NCBI GenBank assembly: GCA_949825045.1
Contig: OX463816.1
Location: forward strand, 12,767,579-12,831,578
DNA: 64,000 nt
Direction: 5' to 3'
DNA from: Argyresthia goedartella
Lineage: Eukaryota; Arthropoda; Insecta; Lepidoptera; Argyresthiidae
Of this stretch, positions 33,501-43,540 are shown one piece after another (positions within the stretch are counted from its first letter, which is position 1; every line of letters begins with the position of its first letter). The notes beneath the pieces were generated by a model that saw only the letters and a list, made by a program, of their open reading frames with translations, did no database searches and was not told the origin of the DNA. Made by a program: the position numbers and the translations under genes.

Positions 33501-36124
33501 ACGACGCGCTTGGTCAAACGCGCCAACATGCAGCAGTTAACGTGACAATGGAAACTGTTTAGCTCATATCGCGATTATCTGAATCAAAAACAGGAAGTTT
33601 GCGACATATCCAATGGCTTGTTATGAATTCCACATAATCATTTTACCATGCTAACATGTACTTACAAAGTCAAGGGTTTAATCAGGTTAAGGACCTCTCC
33701 CTTATCCTGGTTACTTGAACTTGAGGCTCAAAATCAAAAGCAGAAAATGATGTGGGGGTAGGAGTTACTTAGAGTGAAGCCTGCACCAATTCGGGGTCGC
33801 CGAGGCATAAGTTCACTGGTGCGAATGGGGAAGATTACGTGAAACTTTTTGGAGGCGAGCACTGCATTTTTGTATGTAAGTTCATTCATGGAGTTTCATT
33901 CATCTGTGGATCTTTGGATATCTGGATATTGACGATCGACGATGCTAAATAAACACAGTACTTTTTGTTAGATTTTTTGAAATTGTAGCCTATTTTAAGA
34001 AAATAATTTGAGTATTTCGTGTAATAAGAATAATAATACCTTGGACATGACACACATTGATCTAGCCCCAAACTAGGATTCCCTGTATCTTGGGTACTGG
34101 ACAACGATACACATACTTATATAGATAAATATTATATATAGATAGATAAACAACCATGACTAGGGTACAAACATCCGTTCTCATCAAACAAATATTTGCC
34201 CCCACCGGGACTCGAACCCGGGACCCTTGGCTTTGTAGGCGGGGTCACTGCAGACTCGGCCATTCGGATCGTCGAGTAATGGATGTCTCAATACTTTTTA
34301 AAATAATGTTTGAACCGGTCCGTTACCGCGAGCGAGTACGCGCGAGGCATCGCGGTTTTGAACCTTATGCCGTGGTAATAAAATTCAAAAAATATATCAG
34401 GAAATGGCATTTCTAGATAGCCATGGAAGGAGGGAGTAAATAACACCCCTCGTGACGTCTGTCGAGCAAAAAGAAAATTAACGGTTACTTGCGGCTGGTC
34501 GTTTCTGAACGAACAAACGAATCAATATATCACTCACATCAACTCATATACATAAATATTTCTGAAAATTGAGCAAATGACGGTAAAAAGAACTCTTCAC
34601 TATAAAATTGCTTTTCACATTGCTTTACAGTTTTGAGGTATATTTAACACTCTCTGTGAGCGGACCTTCAACCTATATATATTCGACTAGCCTTGATTTC
34701 ACTAAGACTTATAATCTGAGATCCCACTACTTAATAAAACTATAATATCAATATTTGTTTACGTTCTGACCGAAAACTGAATTATTGATAAACGGAAAAA
34801 GTACCTATTGAAAGTTTTACAGGGCAGCCAACTGTGAAGGAATTTTGAGCCAAAGAGTTTCGTTCATCTGACAGCTGTAGATGATTGAAAATCTTTTATA
34901 ATATATCGAATTAATTTCTCTGAAAAACGGAACTCTTTGCAGCAATGTAGGTTAGTAACGTGAGATGAACGAATTTCTTTGCTAACTTACTCTCTACAAA
35001 CTCTACTCGCGCCCTCTACTTGGTACTAATTTAAAAAGTGCTTCCCCATTGCTACTTCATCGAATGACAGAAGTATATTAGTTTGAGATAGCTCAACAGG
35101 CAGCCATTCTCTCCAGATCGAAGAGCTGCGCAAGATGAAGGCAGTCGCCGAACAGGACTACCGCAACTCGATGCCGCCGTCTTCTTACCAGCAGCAGAAG
35201 TTGCGCGTGTGCGAGGTGTGCTCGGCCTACCTCGGCATTCACGACAACGACCGACGGCTGGCCGACCACTTTGGCGGGAAACTGCACCTCGGGTTTATCA
35301 CTATTAGGGACAAGTTGGCTGATTTGAAGGTGAGGTCGTTGTCAATGTAAGGAGTCTGGCTAAGGCCTGGTCGATGTATATTGGAATGAGTTTAGGGCTG
35401 TGAAAGCTTTGTTAAAGATTTGTAGATATGTTCAACTCTTCCCAAAGTTTATGAATCGATATGAGCTAAACTTGTCGAGAATATCATTATCAGCTATTTA
35501 TTGGAGAACCCATCTCACACAACCCTCGTCATGCTCACGTACACATACCAAATACCAACCTAACTTCACCGACTCATAATTTTAACCGTCTCCTCCAGAA
35601 AACCGAGGATGCCCGCCGTACCGAGCGCGGCGCACAACGCGACCGCGGCAGCGCGCGCCGGCACTACGTGGGCGGTCGCGAGCTGAACCGGCGTGCGCGC
35701 AAGCATCGCGAGAACGCGCGGGAGCGAGACAGGGCGCGCGACAGCGAACGCCGGGACAGGGGCGACAAGGAGCGCGACAAGAAGTGAGTACTGCTGGTAG
35801 GCGCTATAGAAGCTGGCTCGAGTGAACATGTGGCACAGACGGTGTTTCCGTTTGTTATGATAAATGGAAACGCCGAATAATTATTCGTACAGGCTTCTAC
35901 TGCAACCTCGCACACCTATCCACCGTCGTTGTGCTTGCGTTGTTGAAAAGTTAACATAACCTCTCCACAGACGCAGTAAATCCCGGTCTCGCAGCCGAGG
36001 CGAGCAGTCCCGCGAGCGCTCACGTCCACGCGGCGATCGCGGCGAGCGCGACCGCGAGCGGGAGCGTCCGGCTCGACGCTCGCGTTCGCACCGCTCTGGT
36101 TCGCGCGAGCGCCGCCGTGACTAG
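27547..36124 (+). CDS. Luc7l: Luc7-like U1 snRNP-associated splicing factor
   Basis: Seven coding exons: 27547-27607, 27833-27927, 29794-29892, 30115-30333, 35117-35329, 35599-35783, 35971-36124. All junctions are GT-AG and the phases add to 342 codons (341 aa). The N-terminus MSAQEQMRAMLDQLMGTARN is typical of LUC7-like proteins. The first CCCH zinc finger spans exons 2-3 (VCKSFLLQCCPHEI, then LGECPKLHD). Exon 4 is a coiled coil (FIADCDRRTSAAKQRLAETQ). Exon 5 has the second finger (LRVCEVCSAYLGIHDNDRR, then LADHFGGKLHLGF). Exons 6-7 form an Arg/Glu/Asp and Arg/Ser tail (RRSKSRSRSRGEQSRERSR). Known: Luc7 proteins contact U1 snRNA and pre-mRNA and tune 5' splice-site choice in the nucleus. The long intron 4 (4.8 kb) carries several repeats. 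Confidence 0.96.
27928..29793. other. Luc7-like intron 2
   Basis: A/T-rich intron. Apart from the RTE tail at 29354-29466, nothing structured was recognised. Confidence 0.7.
29354..29466 (+). repeat. RTE-type LINE 3' end fragment
   Basis: gagatgtatgccgggatcat and tttcaggaaaaaggcctcag, then tatgtatgtctgtatgc, parallel to the end of the RTE copy at 50585-50940 (atgtatgccaggatcgtagc, and a tatg tail). Confidence 0.65.
30957..31060 (+). repeat. Dispersed family B, copy 2
   Basis: catgttcaacctaacacgaa through ggataaagggggcttcgctt to tattttgccctgatatttt. Confidence 0.7.
31881..32100 (+). mobile_element. tRNA-derived SINE, family 1
   Basis: A tRNA-like head (gaatggccgattcagcagt, then gggtcccgggttcgagtccc, a clear B box) followed by a tRNA-unrelated body ending gggctagatcaatgtgtg. 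An inverse copy lies at 34051-34274. Confidence 0.8.
32101..32834. mobile_element. TIR element with tatactcggcgccacga ends
   Basis: 27-bp terminal inverted repeats (32101-32127 and 32808-32834, starting tatactcggcgccacga) with one mismatch. The first TA may be the target duplication, as in Tc1/mariner relatives. The interior carries the start of a possible transposase on the - strand. It abuts the SINE directly. Confidence 0.75.
32465..32608 (-). pseudogene. Possible N-terminus of the TIR element's transposase
   Basis: From MPKNKVLTRQARKMVYDVNC through KKESDEILMKK to a stop at 32465. Short MP..K.LT..AR..VY-type starts are seen in some insect DDE transposases. Only 48 residues remain and no catalytic motif follows, so family is unassigned. 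A frame-extended Met at 32662 is less likely. Confidence 0.35.
33120..33235. repeat. Dispersed insect tail repeat
   Basis: cagacggacggacagacgga and agggtcccgtttagcaccct, then cgggtacggaacccttaa, a wording very common at the ends of insect repeats. Confidence 0.6.
33880..34030. repeat. MITE-like family A, copy interrupted by a SINE (left part)
   Basis: gagtttcattcatctgtgg and ttgtagcctattttaagaaa. The remainder of the family consensus resumes at about 34440, after the SINE. Confidence 0.55.
34051..34274 (-). mobile_element. tRNA-derived SINE, family 1, inverse copy
   Basis: Inverse of 31881-32100 with minor differences: cacacattgatctagcccc at the tail end, accgggactcgaacccggga at the B box, and cattcggatcgtcg at the head. 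Confidence 0.8.
34440..34870. repeat. MITE-like family A (right part)
   Basis: ggttacttgcggctggtcgt, ctgaaaattgagcaaatgac, gatttcactaagacttataa and acgttctgaccgaaaactga in the same order as in 63300-63660. Confidence 0.65.
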
Positions 36125-37930
36125 CGCGAGCGCCCGGCGCTGCTCGTCGTGGGCGTGTACTCGCGCCGCCGCCGCCGCCGCCGCCCGTGACGTCACCCGC
36201 CGCCGCCGAGTCGGGGACTCTTCATAGTGACTGACAGATCCACGATCCTCTGCACACGGACCTACTGAAAAGGAACCTATCGGTGACGAGAATTACTAAC
36301 TAGTTTCATTCGAGTTGCATCCTGTGTAGAAGCCACACGGCGCTACTGGATGAGGACTCGTTTGTGAGACGTCTGTGATTCAGTCAGTATGCACATATGT
36401 GTCCGTAACCTGAGTTGCCACCGGTTTTGTTTCCAGTAGCTCTGTGTGCATATAGGCCACGGCATTTTGCATTAGATCTCCTCAAACGCTTGGAAAACGG
36501 CGCCTCCGGTAAGAAGCTAATTGCACTCGAGTCAGGAAATCATTTCAGTAACTGACAGTTGTACGACGTTTTCCATTGGAGTGCCTAACTAGAAATCTTT
36601 TGTACGTTATCAAAACATTGGTTGACAGGATATCGTAGTAATAAAGGCACGTACGTAGACCGTGCGGTACACAGGAACGAATCTTCGCGTCTCTAGCGCA
36701 AGAGATTGATATAGGAATAGTTATATTTGAACTAGATAGAGATGTTTCTAATCATTCAACGCTGGGAAACAATGCGAATATCTCTCTCTGTGAATAATCA
36801 AATGTTCTGCTCTCGAGGCCGCTTCGACTGCCGATTTAATTTGACTCACACACATTGTTCACTTTTCTGTCTCAATAGAGATACAATGGCTCGTCTTGCC
36901 TCGTCTATAGGTGTGACGATAACACAGTACAATTTTTCAGGCCGAATTTTCTAGGAGTCCCTAGTGTACTAAACTTTCGTTCGCCTTCGAGAGCGAGATC
37001 CATATTGTCATATTGTGGATAAAGATATTGTTTGATAGAAGATTGTTACTCAGATTTTTTGGCTATTCAAGCAAATAACGGCGGGAATATATTTTAAAAA
37101 CTATTTAAAACAGTCCAAACCATACAACGCTCGAACCCGTATTTGGATAACGAAGTAAGATTTGTTAATTTGATCACATTTTTGGGTTTCTGTTTGTTCA
37201 CTAAATTAATTTGAGACTGGTATTGTTGTACCTATTAATTTAAACCGAGATAAGTTTGTTATGCGTTTAATTTGTTGCGTGAGTAATTGGGTGAATTTTA
37301 CGGCTTTCGTTTCCGGTGATAGATACGTACACTGTGAGTCGTGTAATCGAATATTCTTAAAAATTGCAATCATTAATAATCTCATAGATGAACCTGAACT
37401 TTATTTTGTCCTGCTCACACATACGGACTGCTTAATTGATTTTTATGAATAGGCGTCTTAGGAAATGTATTGAAAACGAAAGGATCGTGTAGTGTTAAAA
37501 GGACATAGGATGTATCTGAGAAGAGCACCCTAAGATGAACATGACGGGAAATGTAATGTTGTTCGTCAATAGTATAATGGGTACATTTTGTAGTCATAAG
37601 TATCTACTATGTTATGTATGTTGTATAAATAAGGATAATTATTATTTAGGACTTTTAATTTCGTTATGAGCATCGGCTCATACAGTTTTATGTTCATTCT
37701 AGTGTGTGGCTGTTAAATAAGATTGGAAATTTTCTGCTGGGTGGTCATAGGTAGCACAAAATTGTATATCATTTTTAATTAAACGCCTTATCAGTGACTC
37801 AAAGACTGGTTTGTAAATACCTATTGTAATTTTTTTTATTTCCAATCCATCCACTTCACTATGAATTTGAGTGTTTTTCCTATTATTTTTATTTGTTGTT
37901 AGACTAATAAATAAAATGATATTAAAATAT
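36125..37930 (+). other. Luc7-like 3' UTR and downstream sequence
   Basis: GC-rich after the stop (gccgccgccgccgccgcc near 36165), then A/T-rich. No other gene is recognised; the 60-70-aa frames here lack domains. The first convincing polyadenylation signals are the overlapping pair at 37906-37915, which would give a 3' UTR of about 1.8 kb. Confidence 0.5.
37906..37915 (+). terminator. Candidate polyadenylation signal, Luc7-like
   Basis: Two overlapping AATAAA hexamers (aataaataaa) followed by t- and tg-rich sequence at 37926-37945. Confidence 0.5.
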
Positions 37931-38117
37931 TGTGGTCAATCATTTCTGTAATATAGACCTAAATCATCGGCGAAGTGTGTTTTTCTCCCCTTCGTACACT
38001 ATCTTAACCAAAGGTAACCGGTTACAAAAGACGGTATTCGGAAATATAAAAAAATGCCTACACAGTACACCTGCCGGGAGACACCGTAAGATTTTCAAAA
38101 CCGTTTATACGTTTATA

Positions 38118-38172
38118 ATCAAACGTTTTTTGCTCTCGTTAGTTTACAAACTATCGATAAATTGTAAACTGT
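38118..38172. repeat. Short dispersed repeat, inverse of 16812-16855
   Basis: tgctctcgttagtttacaaa followed by ctatcgataaattgtaaactg. Confidence 0.7.
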
Positions 38173-38339
38173 ACCGTACTGCTTACGATACGACGCGTTA
38201 GTCTGAATAAAACCGTTAAATTGTGAACTGGTTTAGACTTAATTGCAAACGAAATACCAGGGCAAAAACTGCGGTAGCTCAGGTGAAGACCAGCCCTCTG
38301 CGACAGTAGTACTACCATCTAGTTCAACTGGCAGTACAA

Positions 38340-38448
38340 ACGCTTCGGCCGCCTACGAAACTAATGCTAATGTGAAGAATTAATATTCTTGCTACAAAAC
38401 TAGTTGCGTACAAAGAATTATTTATTTTCCTACGAAACCAGTTACGTA
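38340..38448 (+). repeat. Left inverted terminal repeat of the proposed MULE
   Basis: cgcttcggccgcctacgaaa, then gtgaagaattaatattcttg and ctacaaaactagttgcgtac. It lacks about 13 bp (a ctacgtaaccagttacg-like piece) present in the right copy. Confidence 0.65.
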
Positions 38449-38559
38449 GTAAGAAAAATATTTTTTTCATCAAGCTTCTACCGGCTTCGTTTATCGTGGT
38501 TCCCGAGGGGATTGCGAGATAAACAAAGCCTATGTCCTTTCCAGGGCTTTCCGGCATAC

Positions 38560-38690
38560 TAAATTTCACCAAGATGGGTTCAGCTGTTCAACCGTGTAAA
38601 GGTTACAGACAGACAGACGGACAGACAAAATTAATTGACAGATAGAAAGATTTACTTTCGCATTTATAACATTAGCATAGATTACAATTT
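38560..38690 (+). repeat. Dispersed insect tail repeat in the MULE left arm
   Basis: aaatttcaccaagatgggtt, cagctgttcaaccgtgtaaa and gacagacagacggacagac, ending tactttcgcatttataacat. A common lepidopteran LINE-tail wording, probably a separate insertion. Confidence 0.55.
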
Positions 38691-38880
38691 TAAATACTCT
38701 TTTCTAACATGACTGGCTGATTATACTTAGGTAATATCTTTTTCAAATACGTCATTTATCTGACACTTATTTAGCTATTGAAGTGTCAACTTGAAATCAT
38801 AGCTTGGATGGAAGTGATAAAATAGATTCACATCACACGCACTACATAATTTAAATCGGAAAACATCGTAATCGTAATGA

Positions 38881-40163
38881 GTGGTTCCAGAGAAATTTAA
38901 TTTTTTCACAACTCGAAAAGGAGGAGTTTCATTACTATACAGTGGGCGCCGCTACCACCGAAAAAAGTTTTATCGGAACGGTAATTCATTCTGGCTATGC
39001 TATGAAAATAACAGAGGTTGCTCTGGAAATGTAACGATAAATGACCGAAATGAAGTCGTGAAAGAAAACATTCGACATTCTGCAGGATGTCTACCAAACA
39101 CGGCTGAAAATAAGATTTTGTTAGAGCTTGACCGGCTGAAAGACAAAGTGAGTTGCAATTTTATTTCAATTCAAAAACAATATGATGACGTTGTTCATTG
39201 CTTAGAAAATGAAGGTATGATGACGATGTTCATTGCTTAGAAAATGAAGGTATCTATACATATGGTTGTAGATATTCCTAAATTTAGTGGTGTTAAAACT
39301 GGTCTTTTCAACGCACGCAATAGAGTGTTAGGTACAAGTCAAATGCGATTTTCCTCAGCTAGCGAAGTAGTAATACCAGAAAAATATGAGAATTTTCTTT
39401 TAGCAGACTATGATGATGATGAGACCGGCAAGAGAATTATTTTGTTTTGTTCTCCTAGAATCAGACATTTAATTGGTGATTTTGGACATATCTTGGCGGA
39501 TGGTACTTTCAAGTCCTGCCCCCTAATTTCAAGCAACTGTATACAGTCCATGGAGTTAACAAACGTAATAACTCTATAACACCACTCTTGTATTGTTTGT
39601 TACCTGACAAAAATATGAAAACCTATGAGATAGTATATGAGTTAATGAAATCGTCATTTCCAAAATGGAAGCCAACAAAGATTACCATTGATTTTGAGTC
39701 AGCTGTGAAAAATGTGTACTGTGATATTGAAGTCAAGGGTTGCTATTTTCACTACAGCAGATGTCTCTTGCGGAAAGCAAAGCAATTGAAAATAACATCA
39801 AGTACACAAAAGCGTCACATAGCGAGATGTATTGGCTTAGCGCGATTGCCTCCTGAATATCTTGAATGTGGATATGAGTATATTATGTCTAAGAGCCCAT
39901 CAATCAAGAAAATTGACGATTTCAATAAATACTTCCAGACTCATTGGCTGAAGAGATCAAACTTTCCAGTATTATGTAGTTGCGATAAAGAGAAAATCAG
40001 GACTACTAATAGCATTGAGGGATGGCACAGTAGAATAAACAGATACATCGGGAGGACAAATCCTTCACTGAGTCAACTATTAGAAGTTTTGAGCAAAGAA
40101 ACAAAAGTAGTTGACATTTTCAAAAGTAAAGCTCACACGAAGCAATCTGAGAATTACATGTAG
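38881..40163 (+). pseudogene. FLYWCH-MULE transposase pseudogene
   Basis: An N-terminal FLYWCH-type zinc finger (FFTTRKGGVSLLYSGRRYH, SFWLCYENNRGCSGN, VVKENIRHSAGC) is followed by a helical linker, then a MULE-type DDE domain: HILADGTFKSCP with the first Asp, and after a frameshift near 39540 LLYCLLPDKNMKTYEIV and KITIDFESAVKNVY with the second Asp, then GCYFHYSRCLLRK and TTNSIEGWHSRINRY. Breaks: a stop at 39238-39240 within a 35-bp tandem duplication, a frameshift near 39540, and a stop at 40161-40163 after which the frame continues to about 40263. Known: FLYWCH plus MULE domains occur together in insect Mutator-like transposases. Not functional. Confidence 0.85.
39184..39253 (+). repeat. 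35-bp tandem duplication in the MULE transposase
   Basis: Units 39184-39218 and 39219-39253 differ at one base. The second unit brings an in-frame TAG. The length is not a multiple of three. Confidence 0.9.
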
Positions 40164-40944
40164 ATCGATCATGAAATTAAAAAATCCCTTGAAGACTTGA
40201 ACGCGGGCAAAATTTGTGTCGGTCATTGTGTGGAAATTATTTGTCCTTATTATTTTCATTTATAACTTTAAATAACGTACGTTATTTAAACATTGAAAGT
40301 TAGTAAATAGAATTAATTTAGTTTAAGTAGTGGTAAATATTGGTTTATGAATTAAAAGTTTAAGGTTAACGATGATTTAATTTTCTTTTCTGTTCTATAT
40401 ATTGCTGCCACCGAAATTTCGAATAAATGTCGATAAACAATGATCGTTAGAATGATAGATGCACCTTACGCCTTTCAAGGCGATATTTATTGGGTAGGTA
40501 AATGCACCAGTAGTCAGCCATGAAAATTATATGCTGATTCGCGGTTTTGTGGATGACAAAATTTGAGGACTAATATGAATTTAGAAATTACTAACTACTG
40601 GTGAACTTACACTCGGTTGCAGAAAAGGTCATTAAGTTTTATTTGTCCATTAAACCTTAACAATTCTGTTAAGTCGTTGCAGAAAGCAAACTAAACTGAT
40701 ATTATAGGGGAATTGTGCTTAAGATGACATACTTTTTGTTTGGAGGCAAATATATAAATAAATGAAGTCGTTTTGAGATCAGAATCTAGCGTATATTCAT
40801 AAAAGTTTCCTGGGGAATGACATTGTTTCAGTTTTAGACCAATAAACATAACTTAAAATTAAAAAAAGAAACATAAATCGCGCTAAGATCGACGTTTGTA
40901 AGATGACGATATATTGCCTAAGATGACATAGTATGTCATCTTAA

Positions 40945-41002
40945 ACTTTTATGGTATGTCGTCTTATACAATACAATTGTATAAGACGACATACCATAAA
41001 AT
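40945..41002. repeat. Subterminal palindrome of transposase-site repeats
   Basis: ttttatggtatgtcgtctta followed by its complement taagacgacataccataaaa across a tacaatacaattgta centre. It is built from the same motif as the element ends. Confidence 0.8.
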
Positions 41003-41089
41003 GCAATTAAAAAATCAAATTTAAAAAAAATTGTTGTTACCATCACCTAATTTTCCAAGCATAATTCACAGGTAAACTGTTTATTTCTG

Positions 41090-43540
41090 TTAGGTAGGTA
41101 TGTCTGCACATAGTGTATGACACCAATTGGAACACAGTAGACACTTCACCCAGTGTTCTTTTGGCCTAGATTGGCTAAATAGTTCATTGCAGTAAATGCA
41201 AGCTGGATCCTCTTCCTCCTCGTCTTCATTAGCGTAAATATCTTCGACATCCTCGAGGTCCTCGTCATCATCCAAAATAACTCGTTTCGTCTGATTTCGA
41301 CTTCGCGTGGATCTGCGTTTTTTAGGTGTGGGCTGAGGCTCCTCGTCACCTGCTTTTTCGAGATCCTCTTCATCGTCCATAATAGCACGCTTCGTCGTCT
41401 TTCGACCTCGAGTGGATCTATTTTTTTTAGGTGCGGACCCTGGCTTCACGTCGTATTCAAAAATAGCCCGCTTCGTCTGTTTATGTCTTTTGAGGGATTT
41501 GCGATTTTCCTTTTCTTTTTTCTGCTGCACTGCTTCTTTAATCTCAATTATAAATGGACTAGCCGTGAGAACTTGTGATCCACCGGCTTTTCTGTTTACT
41601 CTTGACTTTCCTGTAGAGGCAGCTTTAGGTAGTGGTGATATATCTTTAAGTAGGCACTTCGCCGATTGCAGAAGTATTTGTCCCGTTATACGATGGCAAG
41701 GTTCGATGGCATCAGTGGGTTCCTTAGAACTTGACTCTAGAACCATTGGCTGGGGCCGAGATGAAATATTGGCTTCATGATCTTTTAACAAATTTGCAAC
41801 AAAATTTGCTGTCAACGTTCTAAGGTATGTTGGACAACTTCTATCTTCTCGAGCAGTGGCACTTTTTTTCGGAGCAACGTTGACATCGATTTGTTCGATA
41901 GCATTAGTCGATTTCTCAGAACCAAACTCTCGAAGCAGTGGCTGGGACCGAGATGAAATATTGGCGTCATAATCTTGTAATAAATGCGCAACATTGACTG
42001 GCAAAATTGTAGGGGATAAGTGACGTTCTTCAACCCCTCGAATAGTGGCGCATTCTTCAAAATCTATTTCGTCATGAAAGTTGGCAACTGAAAAGTTCAT
42101 CTCGCTAGCGTCAGTTGATTCTGAGGAATCTGATTCTTCATGATTTTGCTGGGGCTGAGATGAGCCACTGGCAACCAGCTCCTTATCTTTATTCAATTTA
42201 TTTTTGGTTACTTTGCAAGGGCCAGGTGCAACATTCATCTCGCAAGTGTCAGTAGATTCTGAGACTTCGGGTTCTTCGCAATTTTGCTGGGGCTGAGATG
42301 AACTACTGGCAACCAGCTCATCATCGTTGTTTAATTCGTTTTCGGTAACTTCGCTGGGTAAGTACATGTCATCTGGGAAAATATGTGGATTAAAGGGGTA
42401 GATTCCACTTTTTTGGAAACCACTCGTAATGTTCCTGACTGACGCTGCATTTTCGTAAGCTCTTCCAAAAATTTGAGCAACTTGGTATAGGCCTACGGTT
42501 CTACCAGGATGGTTCTTCATCCAAGTGGCCATCTCACGGTCATAATACGTCTGAAGTGGACCAAAAAATGACACATCAGTCGGTTGCATTCGGTGAGTGC
42601 AATGTGGAGGAAGACAGAGCATTGTCACACCGTTGGCCTTGGCAAATTCAAGAGCAGCCAGACTTTTGTGGCTGGAATGACCATCAAGAATTAGCAGCAC
42701 CTTGTTTGTTACAGAAGCATTTACGAAGGACACGAAGTGCTTCATCCACTTAAGAAATAGGTCACTGACCATATACCCAGAGGGATAGCACAGCTCCAAA
42801 CAGCCTGGTGGAGAACCGTCAAAGAATTCAGCCTTGTAATTTTTTCTTGGTATAATCATTGCAGGTGGAACAAAGTTTCCGATAGCATTAGCACAGACAA
42901 CAACTGTGAAATGTTCACCACGTTCAGCACTAGTGACAGCACCGACTTGTTTTTTTCCTTTGGATGCAAATACTTTTGGGGGCTTTTGAACAGTGTTTAG
43001 CCCAGACTCGTCCATGTTATAAATTCTATGTGCTGGAATCCCATTATCAGTTACTGCCTTTTCCAAAAGAGAAAAAAACTTCATGACTTGAGGCTTATTA
43101 AACGCCCTTGCTCTTGCAGCTGAAGTTGGCTCTGGTTCTCTGAGTGAAATATTAGAATTACGCTCTCTAAAACCTTTCAGCCAATCCCACCCAGCAATTT
43201 TTTTTTTCCTATTAAATCTGTGATCCAGCCCCATAACTTCCGCAAACTCATAAGCTAATTTTCTTATTTCGGTTGTATTAAATCCGAAAAATCGCCTTTC
43301 AAACTCGAGCACATGATCCACTAGCGCTTTTTCCATTTCTGCGGTGAAGGTTGGTTTAAAACGACCAAGGTTTTTCGGAGACCTATAATAATGACGACGA
43401 AGCGTTGCTTGTGGCACATTGAAGTGTTTTGATGCTAAAAGCCAACCCATCTTTTTGTTCTTCACGGCTTCAATTGCCCTAGCCATGTCTTCTTGTGACC
43501 AACTCTTCCGTGTCGAGGTACGTTGGTAATTGCCAGGCAT
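41090..43540 (-). CDS. pogo-type transposase with C-terminal zinc finger
   Basis: 816 aa from MPGNYQRTSTRKSWSQEDMA. A Met four codons upstream (43552) lies across a likely splice acceptor (ttttgttttctag), so 43540 is preferred; a matching donor (gtaagtg) lies near 43797, giving a non-coding first exon. Residues 10-50 are a psq-type HTH (LASKHFNVPQATLRRHYY). A CENP-B-type HTH follows (TEMEKALVDHVLEFERRFFG). DDE residues: D in IYNMDESGLNTV (~175), D in LLILDGHSSHKS (~284), D in MQPTDVSFFGPLQ (~321). A long acidic/Lys-rich region has internal repeats (NNDELVASSSSQPQQN and KDKELVASGSSQPQQN). The end has a PHD-like Cys/His cluster (CIYCNELF, WVKCLLCSNWCHTLCADI). The frame is unbroken. Confidence 0.93.
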   Translation of the reverse strand: MPGNYQRTSTRKSWSQEDMARAIEAVKNKKMGWLLASKHFNVPQATLRRHYYRSPKNLGRFKPTFTAEMEKALVDHVLEFERRFFGFNTTEIRKLAYEFAEVMGLDHRFNRKKKIAGWDWLKGFRERNSNISLREPEPTSAARARAFNKPQVMKFFSLLEKAVTDNGIPAHRIYNMDESGLNTVQKPPKVFASKGKKQVGAVTSAERGEHFTVVVCANAIGNFVPPAMIIPRKNYKAEFFDGSPPGCLELCYPSGYMVSDLFLKWMKHFVSFVNASVTNKVLLILDGHSSHKSLAALEFAKANGVTMLCLPPHCTHRMQPTDVSFFGPLQTYYDREMATWMKNHPGRTVGLYQVAQIFGRAYENAASVRNITSGFQKSGIYPFNPHIFPDDMYLPSEVTENELNNDDELVASSSSQPQQNCEEPEVSESTDTCEMNVAPGPCKVTKNKLNKDKELVASGSSQPQQNHEESDSSESTDASEMNFSVANFHDEIDFEECATIRGVEERHLSPTILPVNVAHLLQDYDANISSRSQPLLREFGSEKSTNAIEQIDVNVAPKKSATAREDRSCPTYLRTLTANFVANLLKDHEANISSRPQPMVLESSSKEPTDAIEPCHRITGQILLQSAKCLLKDISPLPKAASTGKSRVNRKAGGSQVLTASPFIIEIKEAVQQKKEKENRKSLKRHKQTKRAIFEYDVKPGSAPKKNRSTRGRKTTKRAIMDDEEDLEKAGDEEPQPTPKKRRSTRSRNQTKRVILDDDEDLEDVEDIYANEDEEEEDPACIYCNELFSQSRPKEHWVKCLLCSNWCHTLCADIPT

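Larger units (their letters stand above)
30334..35116. other. Luc7-like intron 4, repeat-filled
   Basis: Holds a family B copy, two SINEs in opposite orientation, a TIR element, a dispersed tail at 33120 and a family A copy, each listed separately. No extra exon was recognised. Confidence 0.7.

Noticed and set aside
35566..35915. Overlapping - strand frames opposite the Luc7-like Arg-rich exon
   Set aside because: Shadows of the repetitive cgc/gcg codons of exon 6; no domain.
36742..37452. Frames of 60-70 aa downstream of Luc7-like
   Set aside because: They lie in the likely 3' UTR, have no domain and no conserved context.
42556..42753. + strand 65-aa frame in the pogo element
   Set aside because: Antisense shadow of the intact transposase catalytic domain.
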